Source: Mycobacterium sp. | GTDB lineage: Bacteria > Actinomycetota > Actinomycetes > Mycobacteriales > Mycobacteriaceae | Reading direction: 5' to 3' | DNA: 40,074 bases | NCBI GenBank assembly: GCA_018882965.1 | Contig: VEQY01000027.1 | Coordinates: 1-40,074 of the forward strand | Part shown: positions 8,897 to 15,330 of the stretch, one piece after another | Layout of the letters: each line of letters begins with the position of its first letter | Position numbering within the stretch: the stretch's first letter is position 1 | Made by a program: the position numbers and the translations under genes | Notes under the pieces: model-generated | Told to the model about the DNA's origin: nothing | Seen by the model: the letters and a program-made list of their open reading frames with translations, nothing else | The model's database searches: none

Positions 8897-9918
8897 GACG
8901 GCGCGAGGCGATCGGTCAGCCAGATGTCGTCGTCGGCCCCGCCGGCGCCCCGGAGCACGAAGTCGAATGCCTCCGAGCGGATGCGGGCGTCGACGTAGAG
9001 CAGGGCGACGACACCGGCGGTGAACGGAGTGGTGATGATCTGGGCGACGGCCTGGCCGATCGCGGCGGCGGTCGCGCCCACGATGGTCGCGACGGTGGAC
9101 TCCGAACCCATGATGAGGATTTGCCCGAGCACGTTGAAGGGGACGGACACCGCGCCGGCGGCGAATCCTGCGACCACGGTCGCCAAGACCCGGATACCGA
9201 GGATGCGCCAGAAGTGGTTGCGGGCCAGGGTGAACGATCGTCCGATGGAACCGAGGACGGTCTTGTGTTCGAGGACGAGCGCGACCGGCGCGAAAGTCAG
9301 CATGGTGAAGAGGAAGGCGAGCAGTGCGATGAGCAGTAGCGCCAGCGGGACGCCGACCAAGGCGGCGTACCCGCCGCCGGCCGCCTGCGCGACGGCGACG
9401 ACGATCAGGACTGCAGCGGCGATGAACAGGATCACCGCGGCGACTTCGAGCACGCTGAGACCCACCAGCGCGAGAAGCCGGCCCCGAACTCGCCGCCAGG
9501 TCTCGGCCACGGAGATCGTGGACCCCATGACCGCGCGCGCCACCACGACGGTGAGCATCCCGGAGAGCAGGATCGTGGTCAGCGCGGTCGCGGCGACGGC
9601 GCCCGCCCCGCCGGCGGTGAGGATGACGGCGTCGTCGTAGCTCACTCCGCTGAACTCCGGGGTGAGCTGCACTGCCAGAGCGAACAATCCGGTGATCACC
9701 ACGACGACCGTGGTCAGACCGAGGGTGGCGCGCGGGTTGGCCCGCACGTAAGCGACCGAACCGTTGAAGATGTCGCCGAGCGACAGCGGCCGCAGCGGGA
9801 TGACCCCTGGCTGCCACACCGGGTGCATCGGGGGTGGGGGATAGGGCGGGTACCCGGGGGGTGGGTACCAGGGCGCGGGTGCAGCCGGCCCCGGCCAGTT
9901 CGGGTACGGGCCAGTCAC
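8893..9918 (-). CDS. Polytopic membrane protein with Pro/Tyr-rich N-terminus (Rv3689-like)
   Basis: 341 aa, first gene of the MoxR operon. Residues 1-38 are a low-complexity proline/tyrosine-rich cytoplasmic segment (repeated YPP/PPPP). A conserved RPLSLGDIFNGS motif (about 43-54) comes next. Six or so transmembrane segments follow (about 68-90, 105-135, 160-190, 200-225, 250-275, 285-310). The motif is typical of actinobacterial proteins resembling the membrane domain of glycerophosphodiester phosphodiesterases; no catalytic domain is present. GTG 9918 is favoured over the long upstream extension to 10191 because AGGATG precedes it and the extension is antisense to the YqeY gene. The stop overlaps the DUF4129 start (ATGA). 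Confidence 0.8.
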   Translation of the reverse strand: MTGPYPNWPGPAAPAPWYPPPGYPPYPPPPMHPVWQPGVIPLRPLSLGDIFNGSVAYVRANPRATLGLTTVVVVITGLFALAVQLTPEFSGVSYDDAVILTAGGAGAVAATALTTILLSGMLTVVVARAVMGSTISVAETWRRVRGRLLALVGLSVLEVAAVILFIAAAVLIVVAVAQAAGGGYAALVGVPLALLLIALLAFLFTMLTFAPVALVLEHKTVLGSIGRSFTLARNHFWRILGIRVLATVVAGFAAGAVSVPFNVLGQILIMGSESTVATIVGATAAAIGQAVAQIITTPFTAGVVALLYVDARIRSEAFDFVLRGAGGADDDIWLTDRLAPS

Positions 9919-9992
9919 CAGCCCATCCTGTCGAGCGGTCGGCCATTTCTCAAACCTGTCCGATCCTCTTCCTGGCCTGCGTGGTACCCGCG

Positions 9993-9998
9993 TAGCGT
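9993..9998 (+). promoter_or_regulatory. -10 element of the YqeY gene
   Basis: TAGCGT fits TANNNT and ends 8 nt before GTG 10007, implying a leaderless or nearly leaderless transcript. A TTG at 9998 would overlap this element, which argues against that TTG as start. Confidence 0.5.
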
Positions 9999-10006
9999 TG
10001 AGAACC

Positions 10007-10471
10007 GTGGCAGACCTGAAGAACCAACTCCGATCCGATCTCACTGCGGCCATGAAAAGCCAGGACAAGCTGCGCACGGCGACGCTGCGGATGCTGCTGG
10101 CGGCGATCCAGACCGAGGAGGTCTCCGGCAAGCAGGCGCGCGATCTGACCGACGACGAGGTGATCAAGGTACTCGGCCGGGAGGCCCGCAAGCGCGCCGA
10201 AGCCGCCGAGATCTACACCCAGAACGGCCGCGGTGAGTTGGCCGCCGAGGAACACGCCGAGGCCCGCATCATCGATGAGTACCTGCCGACTCCGCTGACC
10301 GACGCCGAGGTCGCCGATGTGGTCGACACCGCGATCGCCCAGGTCGCCGAACAGATCGGTGAGCGCCCCTCGGTCAAGCAGATGGGCTTGGTGATGAAGG
10401 CGGCTACGGCGATAGCCGCAGGCAAGGCGGACGGCTCGCGGCTGTCCGCCGCGGTGAAGGAAAGGCTGTGA
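10007..10471 (+). CDS. GatB/YqeY domain protein (Rv3688c-like)
   Basis: 154 aa helical protein of the YqeY family, related to the C-terminal tRNA-binding tail domain of the GatB subunit of the amidotransferase. The whole length is the domain, with conserved MRTATLRMLLAAI-type and QNGRGELAAEEHAEARII segments and the closing GKADGSRLSAAVKERL region. The protein probably binds RNA, but a precise role is not established. GTG 10007 (MADLKNQLRSDL) is preferred to TTG 9998 on family N-terminus and the -10 position. The next gene begins 4 nt after the stop, so they may be cotranscribed. Confidence 0.9.
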   Translation: MADLKNQLRSDLTAAMKSQDKLRTATLRMLLAAIQTEEVSGKQARDLTDDEVIKVLGREARKRAEAAEIYTQNGRGELAAEEHAEARIIDEYLPTPLTDAEVADVVDTAIAQVAEQIGERPSVKQMGLVMKAATAIAAGKADGSRLSAAVKERL

Positions 10472-10475
10472 AGCG

Positions 10476-12167
10476 ATGGGTGCTGTAGGGGGTGCCGTAG
10501 AGGTGGACGCGATCGTCGTCGGTGCCGGGTTGGCCGGCCTGGTGGCGACCCACGAGTTGACCAGCCGCGGCAGGAAGGTCGCGGTGCTCGACCAGGAGAA
10601 CGCCGCCAACCTGGGCGGTCAGGCGTTCTGGTCGTTCGGCGGGCTGTTCGTGGTGGACACCCCCGAACAGCGTCGGCTCGGTGTCAAGGACTCCTTCGAA
10701 CTTGCGTGGAACGACTGGAGCGGAAGCGCGGGCTTCGACCGCCTCGATGACGAGGACAGCTGGGCGGTGCAGTGGGCGCGCGCCTACGTGGAGTTCGCCG
10801 CCTCGGAGAAGCGGTCCTGGCTGCACGGGCACGGCATCACGTTCGTGCCCACGGTCGGCTGGGCCGAACGCGGCGACCTGCGCGCCAACGGGCACGGAAA
10901 CTCGGTGCCGAGGTTCCACGTCGCGTGGGGCACCGGGACCGGCGTCGTCGAACCGTTCGTCAACTCCGCCCTGGCCGCTGCCGAGCGTGGTCTGGTGACC
11001 TTCTACCACCGCCACCGCGTTGACGAGTTGGTCCTCTCCGGCGGTGCGATCCGCGGGGTCCGGGGCACCGTCCTGGCACCCGACGACGCGCCCCGCGGCG
11101 CCCCGTCCAACCGGGATGTTGTGGGCGACTTCGAACTTCACGCGCAGGCCGTCGTCATCACGACCGGCGGAATCGGGGGCAACCACGACATCGTGCGCCG
11201 TTACTGGCCGGCCCGGATGGGCACCCCGCCGAAGTCGATGATCACCGGCGTGCCGGCCTACGTCGACGGACGGATGCTCGACATCGCCGCCGAGAGCGGT
11301 GTGCGTCTGGTCAACCGCGACCGGATGTGGCACTACACCGAAGGCGTGCAGAACTGGGCGCCGATCTGGCCCGGGCATGCCATCCGCATCCTGCCGGGCC
11401 CGTCCTCGATGTGGTTCGACGCCCTGGGCCGGCGCCTGCCCGCGCCCTACCTTCCGGGCTACGACACCCTGGGCACGCTGCGTCATCTGCGCACCGATCC
11501 CGACATCGCCGGCTACGACCACAGCTGGTTCATCCTCACCCAGAAGATCATCGAGAAGGAGTTCGCGCTGTCGGGCTCCGAACAGAACCCCGACATCACC
11601 AATCGTGACCGCGCCGGGCTGCTGCGCGAACGGCTCGTCGGCAAGGGCGCACCACCTCCGGTCGAAGCGTTCAAGTCCCGCGGAGCGGATTTCGTGGTCG
11701 CCGACCGACTCGAGGAACTCGTCGCGCTGATGAACAAGCTCACCGACGAGCCGCTGCTGGATCCGGCGATGATCCGCTCCCAGATCGAGTCCCGGGATCT
11801 GCAGATCGCCAACCCGTACTGCAAGGACGCCCAGGTGCAGGGCATTCGCAACTCGCGCCGCTACATCAGCGACCGGATCACCCGCACCGCGTCGCCACAT
11901 CGCATCCTCGACCCGGCGGCAGGGCCGCTGATCGGGGTCAAGCTGCACATCCTGACCCGAAAGACGTTGGGCGGCATCCAGACCGACCTGTTCTCGCGGG
12001 CGATCGGACTCGACGGCAACCCGATTGCGGGACTCTACGCCGCCGGTGAGGTCGCCGGCTTCGGCGGCGGCGGCGTGCACGGCTACAACGCCCTGGAGGG
12101 GACGTTCCTGGGCGGCTGCCTGTTCTCCGGCCGGGCCGCCGGCCGTCACGCGGCCGGCGCGCTGTAG
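10476..12167 (+). CDS. FAD-binding dehydrogenase (Rv0785-like)
   Basis: 563 aa flavoprotein of the fumarate-reductase/3-ketosteroid dehydrogenase superfamily. The Rossmann GAGLAG motif (about 16-21) follows VDAIVV. GGIGGNHDIVRRYWP and the C-terminal flavin-binding GLYAAGEVAGFGGGG-VHGYNALEGTFLGGCLFSG are diagnostic. Length and motifs match the mycobacterial Rv0785 type. The hydride donor is unknown; a steroid or other cyclic ketone is possible but unproven. The start is ATG 10476, with GAAAGG ten bases upstream; GTG 10503 is an alternative. In M. tuberculosis this gene lies elsewhere, so its position between the YqeY gene and tRNA-Pro is a rearrangement relative to that genome. Confidence 0.88.
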   Translation: MGAVGGAVEVDAIVVGAGLAGLVATHELTSRGRKVAVLDQENAANLGGQAFWSFGGLFVVDTPEQRRLGVKDSFELAWNDWSGSAGFDRLDDEDSWAVQWARAYVEFAASEKRSWLHGHGITFVPTVGWAERGDLRANGHGNSVPRFHVAWGTGTGVVEPFVNSALAAAERGLVTFYHRHRVDELVLSGGAIRGVRGTVLAPDDAPRGAPSNRDVVGDFELHAQAVVITTGGIGGNHDIVRRYWPARMGTPPKSMITGVPAYVDGRMLDIAAESGVRLVNRDRMWHYTEGVQNWAPIWPGHAIRILPGPSSMWFDALGRRLPAPYLPGYDTLGTLRHLRTDPDIAGYDHSWFILTQKIIEKEFALSGSEQNPDITNRDRAGLLRERLVGKGAPPPVEAFKSRGADFVVADRLEELVALMNKLTDEPLLDPAMIRSQIESRDLQIANPYCKDAQVQGIRNSRRYISDRITRTASPHRILDPAAGPLIGVKLHILTRKTLGGIQTDLFSRAIGLDGNPIAGLYAAGEVAGFGGGGVHGYNALEGTFLGGCLFSGRAAGRHAAGAL

Positions 12168-12177
12168 GCCGGATGGC

Positions 12178-12984
12178 GTGAACGCGACGACGACCCGCGG
12201 GCCCGTTCAGGCCGCGGTGGCCCTGAGCTACCTGGCGATGGTGGCGACGAACTATCTGGCCAATGCGCTGCCCCTCAACGGAATGCGCACCGGTGACGTG
12301 TCCAACGCCTACCCGAGCCTGTTCACCCCCGCCGGGGTGACCTTCTCGATCTGGGGTGTGATCTACCTGCTGCTCGGCATGCATGTGTGCTACCAGCTGG
12401 GACTCTTCCGGAAGGGGCCGGATCCCGCCGAGCAGGCACTGCTCAATCGCGTCGGCGTGCTGTTCACGGTGTCGTCGGTGGCCAACACGGCATGGGTCTT
12501 CGCCTGGCACTACGACGTGATTCCGCTGTCGGCTGTGCTGATCGTGGTCATCCTGGTCTGCCTGGCACTCATCGCCACCACGGTGCGGCAGGGCAACCTG
12601 ACCGGACGTCAGCGCTGGTTCATCGGTGTGCCCTTCAGCGTTTACTTCGGCTGGACGACGGTCGCCGTCGTCGCGAACATGACAGTCCTTCTGGTCTACG
12701 CGAAGTGGGACGGCTTCGGTCTGGCCGATTCCACCTGGGCGGTGATCATGGTCCTGGTGGCCATGGTCATCGGCACCCTGACCATGGTGCGCAATCGCGA
12801 CCTCGCCTACGGCCTGGTGCTCATCTGGGCTTTCCTGGGAATCCTGTTGCGCCAGCTTTCGCCGGAGGGTCTGGACGGCCGCTACCCGGCGATCACCGCG
12901 GCGGTGGTGGCTTCGCTGGTCGTCTACCTCGGCGCCGAGATGGCGATCCTGCGACTGCGCACCCGGGCGAGCGTGCCGGGCTAG
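12178..12984 (+). CDS. TspO/MBR-like multi-pass membrane protein
   Basis: 268 aa protein with seven to eight hydrophobic segments (about 12-32, 50-75, 95-115, 122-142, 153-173, 185-205, 212-228, 240-258). The N-terminal block NALPLNGMRTGDVSNAYPSLFTPAG, then FSIWGVIY (about 29-64), is characteristic of long actinobacterial proteins annotated as tryptophan-rich sensory protein/TspO. The canonical short TspO is about 160 aa, so this is an extended relative and the function, perhaps tetrapyrrole or lipid related, is uncertain. An open frame continues upstream to 12025 as a shadow of the previous gene. GTG 12178, 10 nt after the dehydrogenase stop, is the first sensible start. Probably cotranscribed with the dehydrogenase. 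Confidence 0.65.
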   Translation: MNATTTRGPVQAAVALSYLAMVATNYLANALPLNGMRTGDVSNAYPSLFTPAGVTFSIWGVIYLLLGMHVCYQLGLFRKGPDPAEQALLNRVGVLFTVSSVANTAWVFAWHYDVIPLSAVLIVVILVCLALIATTVRQGNLTGRQRWFIGVPFSVYFGWTTVAVVANMTVLLVYAKWDGFGLADSTWAVIMVLVAMVIGTLTMVRNRDLAYGLVLIWAFLGILLRQLSPEGLDGRYPAITAAVVASLVVYLGAEMAILRLRTRASVPG

Positions 12985-12986
12985 AA

Positions 12987-13038
12987 CCCACGAAGTCGGC
13001 CCACGAAGTCGGCTCAAGAAGTCGGCCCACAAGGTCGG
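12987..13038. repeat. Four 13-bp tandem repeats abutting tRNA-Pro
   Basis: Units of CCCACGAAGTCGG at 12987-12999 and 13000-13012 (identical), then CTCAAGAAGTCGG (13013-13025) and CCCACAAGGTCGG (13026-13038). The last unit overlaps the 3' end of the tRNA gene. On the tRNA strand they form its 3' trailer. Confidence 0.85.
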
Positions 13039-13108
13039 GGTGGCGGGATTCGAACCCACGACCTCTTCGTCCCGAACGAAGCACGCTACCAAGCTGCGCC
13101 ACACCCCG
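13035..13108 (-). tRNA. tRNA-Pro (anticodon CGG)
   Basis: Read on the minus strand: acceptor CGGGGTG pairs with CACCCCG plus discriminator A. The D-arm is GCGCAGCTTGGTAGCGTGC, the anticodon stem CTTCG/CGAAG encloses loop TTCGGGA (anticodon CGG, so proline CCG), and the T-arm is GTGGG-TTCGAAT-CCCGC. 74 nt without CCA, which is not encoded (CCT follows). A TAGGCT -10 element lies at 13128-13123, upstream of the tRNA. Confidence 0.96.
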
Positions 13109-13122
13109 CGTGAAGCCCCGAC

Positions 13123-13128
13123 AGCCTA
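13123..13128 (-). promoter_or_regulatory. -10 element of tRNA-Pro
   Basis: TAGGCT on the minus strand, ending 14 nt before the first tRNA base. That gives room for a 5' leader of about seven bases to be removed by RNase P. It matches TANNNT; no clear -35 was assigned. Confidence 0.5.
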
Positions 13129-13170
13129 TCGCACCCGGGTGGGCGCCCGCTCCCACCTCTAGCGCGTCAC

Positions 13171-13251
13171 GGTCGGCGGTGCCGACTACGAGCCGTTGGT
13201 CGGCGGTGCCGACCACGAGCCGTTGTTCGGCGGTGCCGACCACGAGCCGCT
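13171..13251. repeat. Three 27-bp tandem repeats at the cds1 3' end
   Basis: Units at 13171-13197, 13198-13224 and 13225-13251 differ by only a few bases. On the minus strand each encodes the nine-residue block (N)GSWSAPP(T/N) at the C-terminus of the cysteine desulfhydrase. In the first unit a C-to-T change (13187) turns the tryptophan TGG into the TAG stop, so the gene ends inside the repeat tract. Confidence 0.9.
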
Positions 13252-14325
13252 GCATTCGAAGTCCCTCAGCGCATCGGCGTGCTCACCAGGCGCCAGTCCC
13301 TGCGCGACGAGCCAGTCCTCGTTGAAATAGGTGTTCGTGTAGCGGTCCCCGCTGTCACAGATCAGCGTCACGACCGACCCGCTGACGCCGCCGGCGACCA
13401 TCTCGGCCAGCAGACCGAAGGCACCCCAGACGTTCGTCCCGGTCGACGGACCCACCCGCCAGCCCAGCACCCTCGACACCGCGTGCGCGGCGGCCACCGA
13501 GGCGGCATCGGGAACGCAGACCATGCGGTCGATCACATCGGGAAGGAACGACAATTCGACCCTGGGCCGACCGATGCCTTCGATGCGCGAGGGCCCGTCG
13601 GTGACGACGTCATCGCGGCCCTGAGCGTAGGCGGGGAAGAACGCGGAGTTCTCCGGGTCGACCACGCACAGGCGCGTCCGGTGACGCCGGTAGCGGATGA
13701 ACCGGCCGATGGTCGCGCTGGTGCCGCCGGTGCCGGCGCCGACGACGATCCACGACGGGATGGGGTGGTTCTCGGCTTCCATCTGGACGTAGATCGACTC
13801 GGCGATGTTGTTGTTCCCACGCCAGTCGGTCGCCCGTTCGGCGTTGGTGAACTGATCGAGATAGTGCCCTCCGGTCTCATCGGCGACGCGCTGCGCCTCG
13901 GCGCACACGTCACCGGGCTGCTCCACGAAATGGCAGCGGCCACCCTGGCTCTCGATCAGCGCGACCTTCGACGCGCTGGTCGAGGCCGGCATTACCGCGA
14001 CGAACGGCAGGCCGAGCAACGCGGCGAAGTAGGCCTCGGACACCGCCGTCGAACCCGAGGACGCCTCGACGACTGTCGTTCCCTCGGTGATCCAGCCGTT
14101 GCACAGTCCGTAGAGGAAGAGCGAGCGCGCCAGTCGGTGCTTGAGGCTTCCGGTGATGTGGGTCGATTCGTCCTTGAGGTACAGCGCGACATCGGCCCGA
14201 TCACTCCAGGCTTTCGGTAGGGGATAGCGCAGCAGGTGGGTGTCGGCGCTGCGGCGCGCATCGGCCTCGATGAGCCGTACCGCTTCCTCCACCCAGTCGC
14301 GAGAGTTCCGGTCGGCGCGATTCAC
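13186..14325 (-). CDS. cds1: PLP-dependent cysteine synthase/desulfhydrase-like protein (Rv3684/Cds1-like)
   Basis: 379 aa fold-type II PLP enzyme. The Schiff-base lysine is K62 in ITGSLKHR, the substrate loop is SSGSTAVS (about 91-98), and the phosphate-binding [12 protein letters not shown] lies near 198-209. The M. tuberculosis orthologue Rv3684 has been described as Cds1, a cysteine desulfhydrase that makes H2S, pyruvate and ammonia; the same reaction is inferred here. The GTG start (14325) follows AGGA, 9 nt after the metallophosphoesterase stop, so the two are one transcription unit. The last ~22 residues ([20 protein letters not shown]) come from a 27-bp tandem repeat and are unlikely to belong to the enzyme core. 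Confidence 0.88.
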   Translation of the reverse strand: MNRADRNSRDWVEEAVRLIEADARRSADTHLLRYPLPKAWSDRADVALYLKDESTHITGSLKHRLARSLFLYGLCNGWITEGTTVVEASSGSTAVSEAYFAALLGLPFVAVMPASTSASKVALIESQGGRCHFVEQPGDVCAEAQRVADETGGHYLDQFTNAERATDWRGNNNIAESIYVQMEAENHPIPSWIVVGAGTGGTSATIGRFIRYRRHRTRLCVVDPENSAFFPAYAQGRDDVVTDGPSRIEGIGRPRVELSFLPDVIDRMVCVPDAASVAAAHAVSRVLGWRVGPSTGTNVWGAFGLLAEMVAGGVSGSVVTLICDSGDRYTNTYFNEDWLVAQGLAPGEHADALRDFECSGSWSAPPNNGSWSAPPTNGS

Positions 14326-14334
14326 CAGCGTTTC

Positions 14335-15288
14335 CTAGCGGACCGCCGCGGCCGGGGTCGAGCGTATGACCCGCTGTGTCGGGTCATGCCCGCCGATTGG
14401 TGATGCCACCAAGGTCAGCAGGGTCGCTTCGGGGCGGCAGCAGAATCGGAACGGCGCGAAGGGTGATGTGCCGATGCCGGCCGACACGTGCAGGGCGGTG
14501 GTCGCGCCCCAGTACGCGGCACCCTTGGCCCGTGAGCGGTCCAGATCGCAGTTGGTGATCACGGCACCGTAGAACGGCAGACACAACTGGCCGCCGTGGG
14601 TGTGTCCGGCCATCACCAGCTGGTAGCCGTCGGCGGCGAATCTGTCGAGCACTCTGGTGTAGGGCGCGTGGACCAGGCCCAGGCTGAGATTGGCCGCCGG
14701 GTTGGGCGGTCCGGTGATGGTGTCGTAGCGATCGCGTTCGATGTGCGGGTCGTCGACCCCGGCCGCAGCGATGACCAGACCGGCGACCTCCACTTCATGA
14801 CGGGCATGGGTCAGGTCGAGCCAGCCGCGTTCGGTGAACGCCGCACGCAGGTCCTGCCACGGCAGGGACGTGCCGTGCACTCGGTGGCCGCGGTCGGTGA
14901 GGTACTTGGCCGGATTCTTCAGGGTCGGCGCGAAGTAGTCGTTGCTGCCGAACACGAACAGGCCCGGCACCGACAGCAGATCGCCGAGCGCCTGCACGAC
15001 CGCGGGAACCGCACGCGGGTGTGACAGGTTGTCGCCGGTGTTGACCACCAGGTCGGGCTCCCAGCCGGCCAACTCGCGCAGCCACGCCTGCTTGCGCTGT
15101 TGCGACGGTCGCATGTGGATGTCGCTGAGGTGCAGCACGCGCAGCGGCGAGGAGCCCGGCGTCAGGATCGGCATCGTCACCTCGCGCACGACGAACGCGT
15201 TGCGTTCGATCATCGACGCGTAGCCGATCGCGAGCGCGGCCGAGCCGACTGCCGCGGCCGCCGAGGTCTTCAAGTCCGGTGCGGACAC
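14335..15288 (-). CDS. Metallophosphoesterase (Rv3683-like)
   Basis: 317 aa calcineurin-like phosphoesterase, probably membrane-anchored: a hydrophobic N-terminal segment (SAAAAVGSAALAIGYASM) precedes the catalytic domain. Dinuclear-metal motifs are visible in order: HLSDIHMRP (D-x-H), NTGDNLS (GD), FVFGSNDYF (GNHD variant GSND), and AGHTHGGQL (GHTHGG), with HAPYTRV between. YkuE-type enzymes of this family act on lipid A-like or nucleotide phosphoesters; the mycobacterial substrate is unknown. GTG 15288 is chosen because TAGTCT ends 7 nt upstream (leaderless). An in-frame GTG 15324 would add 12 residues and has no Shine-Dalgarno sequence. It is followed by cds1. Confidence 0.88.
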   Translation of the reverse strand: MSAPDLKTSAAAAVGSAALAIGYASMIERNAFVVREVTMPILTPGSSPLRVLHLSDIHMRPSQQRKQAWLRELAGWEPDLVVNTGDNLSHPRAVPAVVQALGDLLSVPGLFVFGSNDYFAPTLKNPAKYLTDRGHRVHGTSLPWQDLRAAFTERGWLDLTHARHEVEVAGLVIAAAGVDDPHIERDRYDTITGPPNPAANLSLGLVHAPYTRVLDRFAADGYQLVMAGHTHGGQLCLPFYGAVITNCDLDRSRAKGAAYWGATTALHVSAGIGTSPFAPFRFCCRPEATLLTLVASPIGGHDPTQRVIRSTPAAAVR

Positions 15289-15295
15289 GTAAGCA

Positions 15296-15301
15296 AGACT
15301 A
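15296..15301 (-). promoter_or_regulatory. -10 element of the metallophosphoesterase-cds1 unit
   Basis: TAGTCT on the minus strand ends 7 nt before GTG 15288, within the 42-nt gap after ponA2. It allows this pair to be transcribed independently of ponA2. Confidence 0.5.
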
Positions 15302-15330
15302 CTGCCGGGACCACTGCCGGCCACCAGCGG

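Noticed and set aside
11938..13104. 388-codon minus-strand frame over the FAD dehydrogenase end, TspO-like gene and tRNA
   Set aside because: Histidine/arginine-rich shadow composition, runs through a tRNA gene, no ribosome-binding site.
13035..13108. tRNA-Pro as an integrative-element attachment site
   Set aside because: No integrase, excisionase or distant copy of the tRNA 3' end is visible in the window.
13171..13251. Tandem repeats considered as a CRISPR array
   Set aside because: Units are contiguous without unique spacers and lie in coding sequence; no cas genes nearby.
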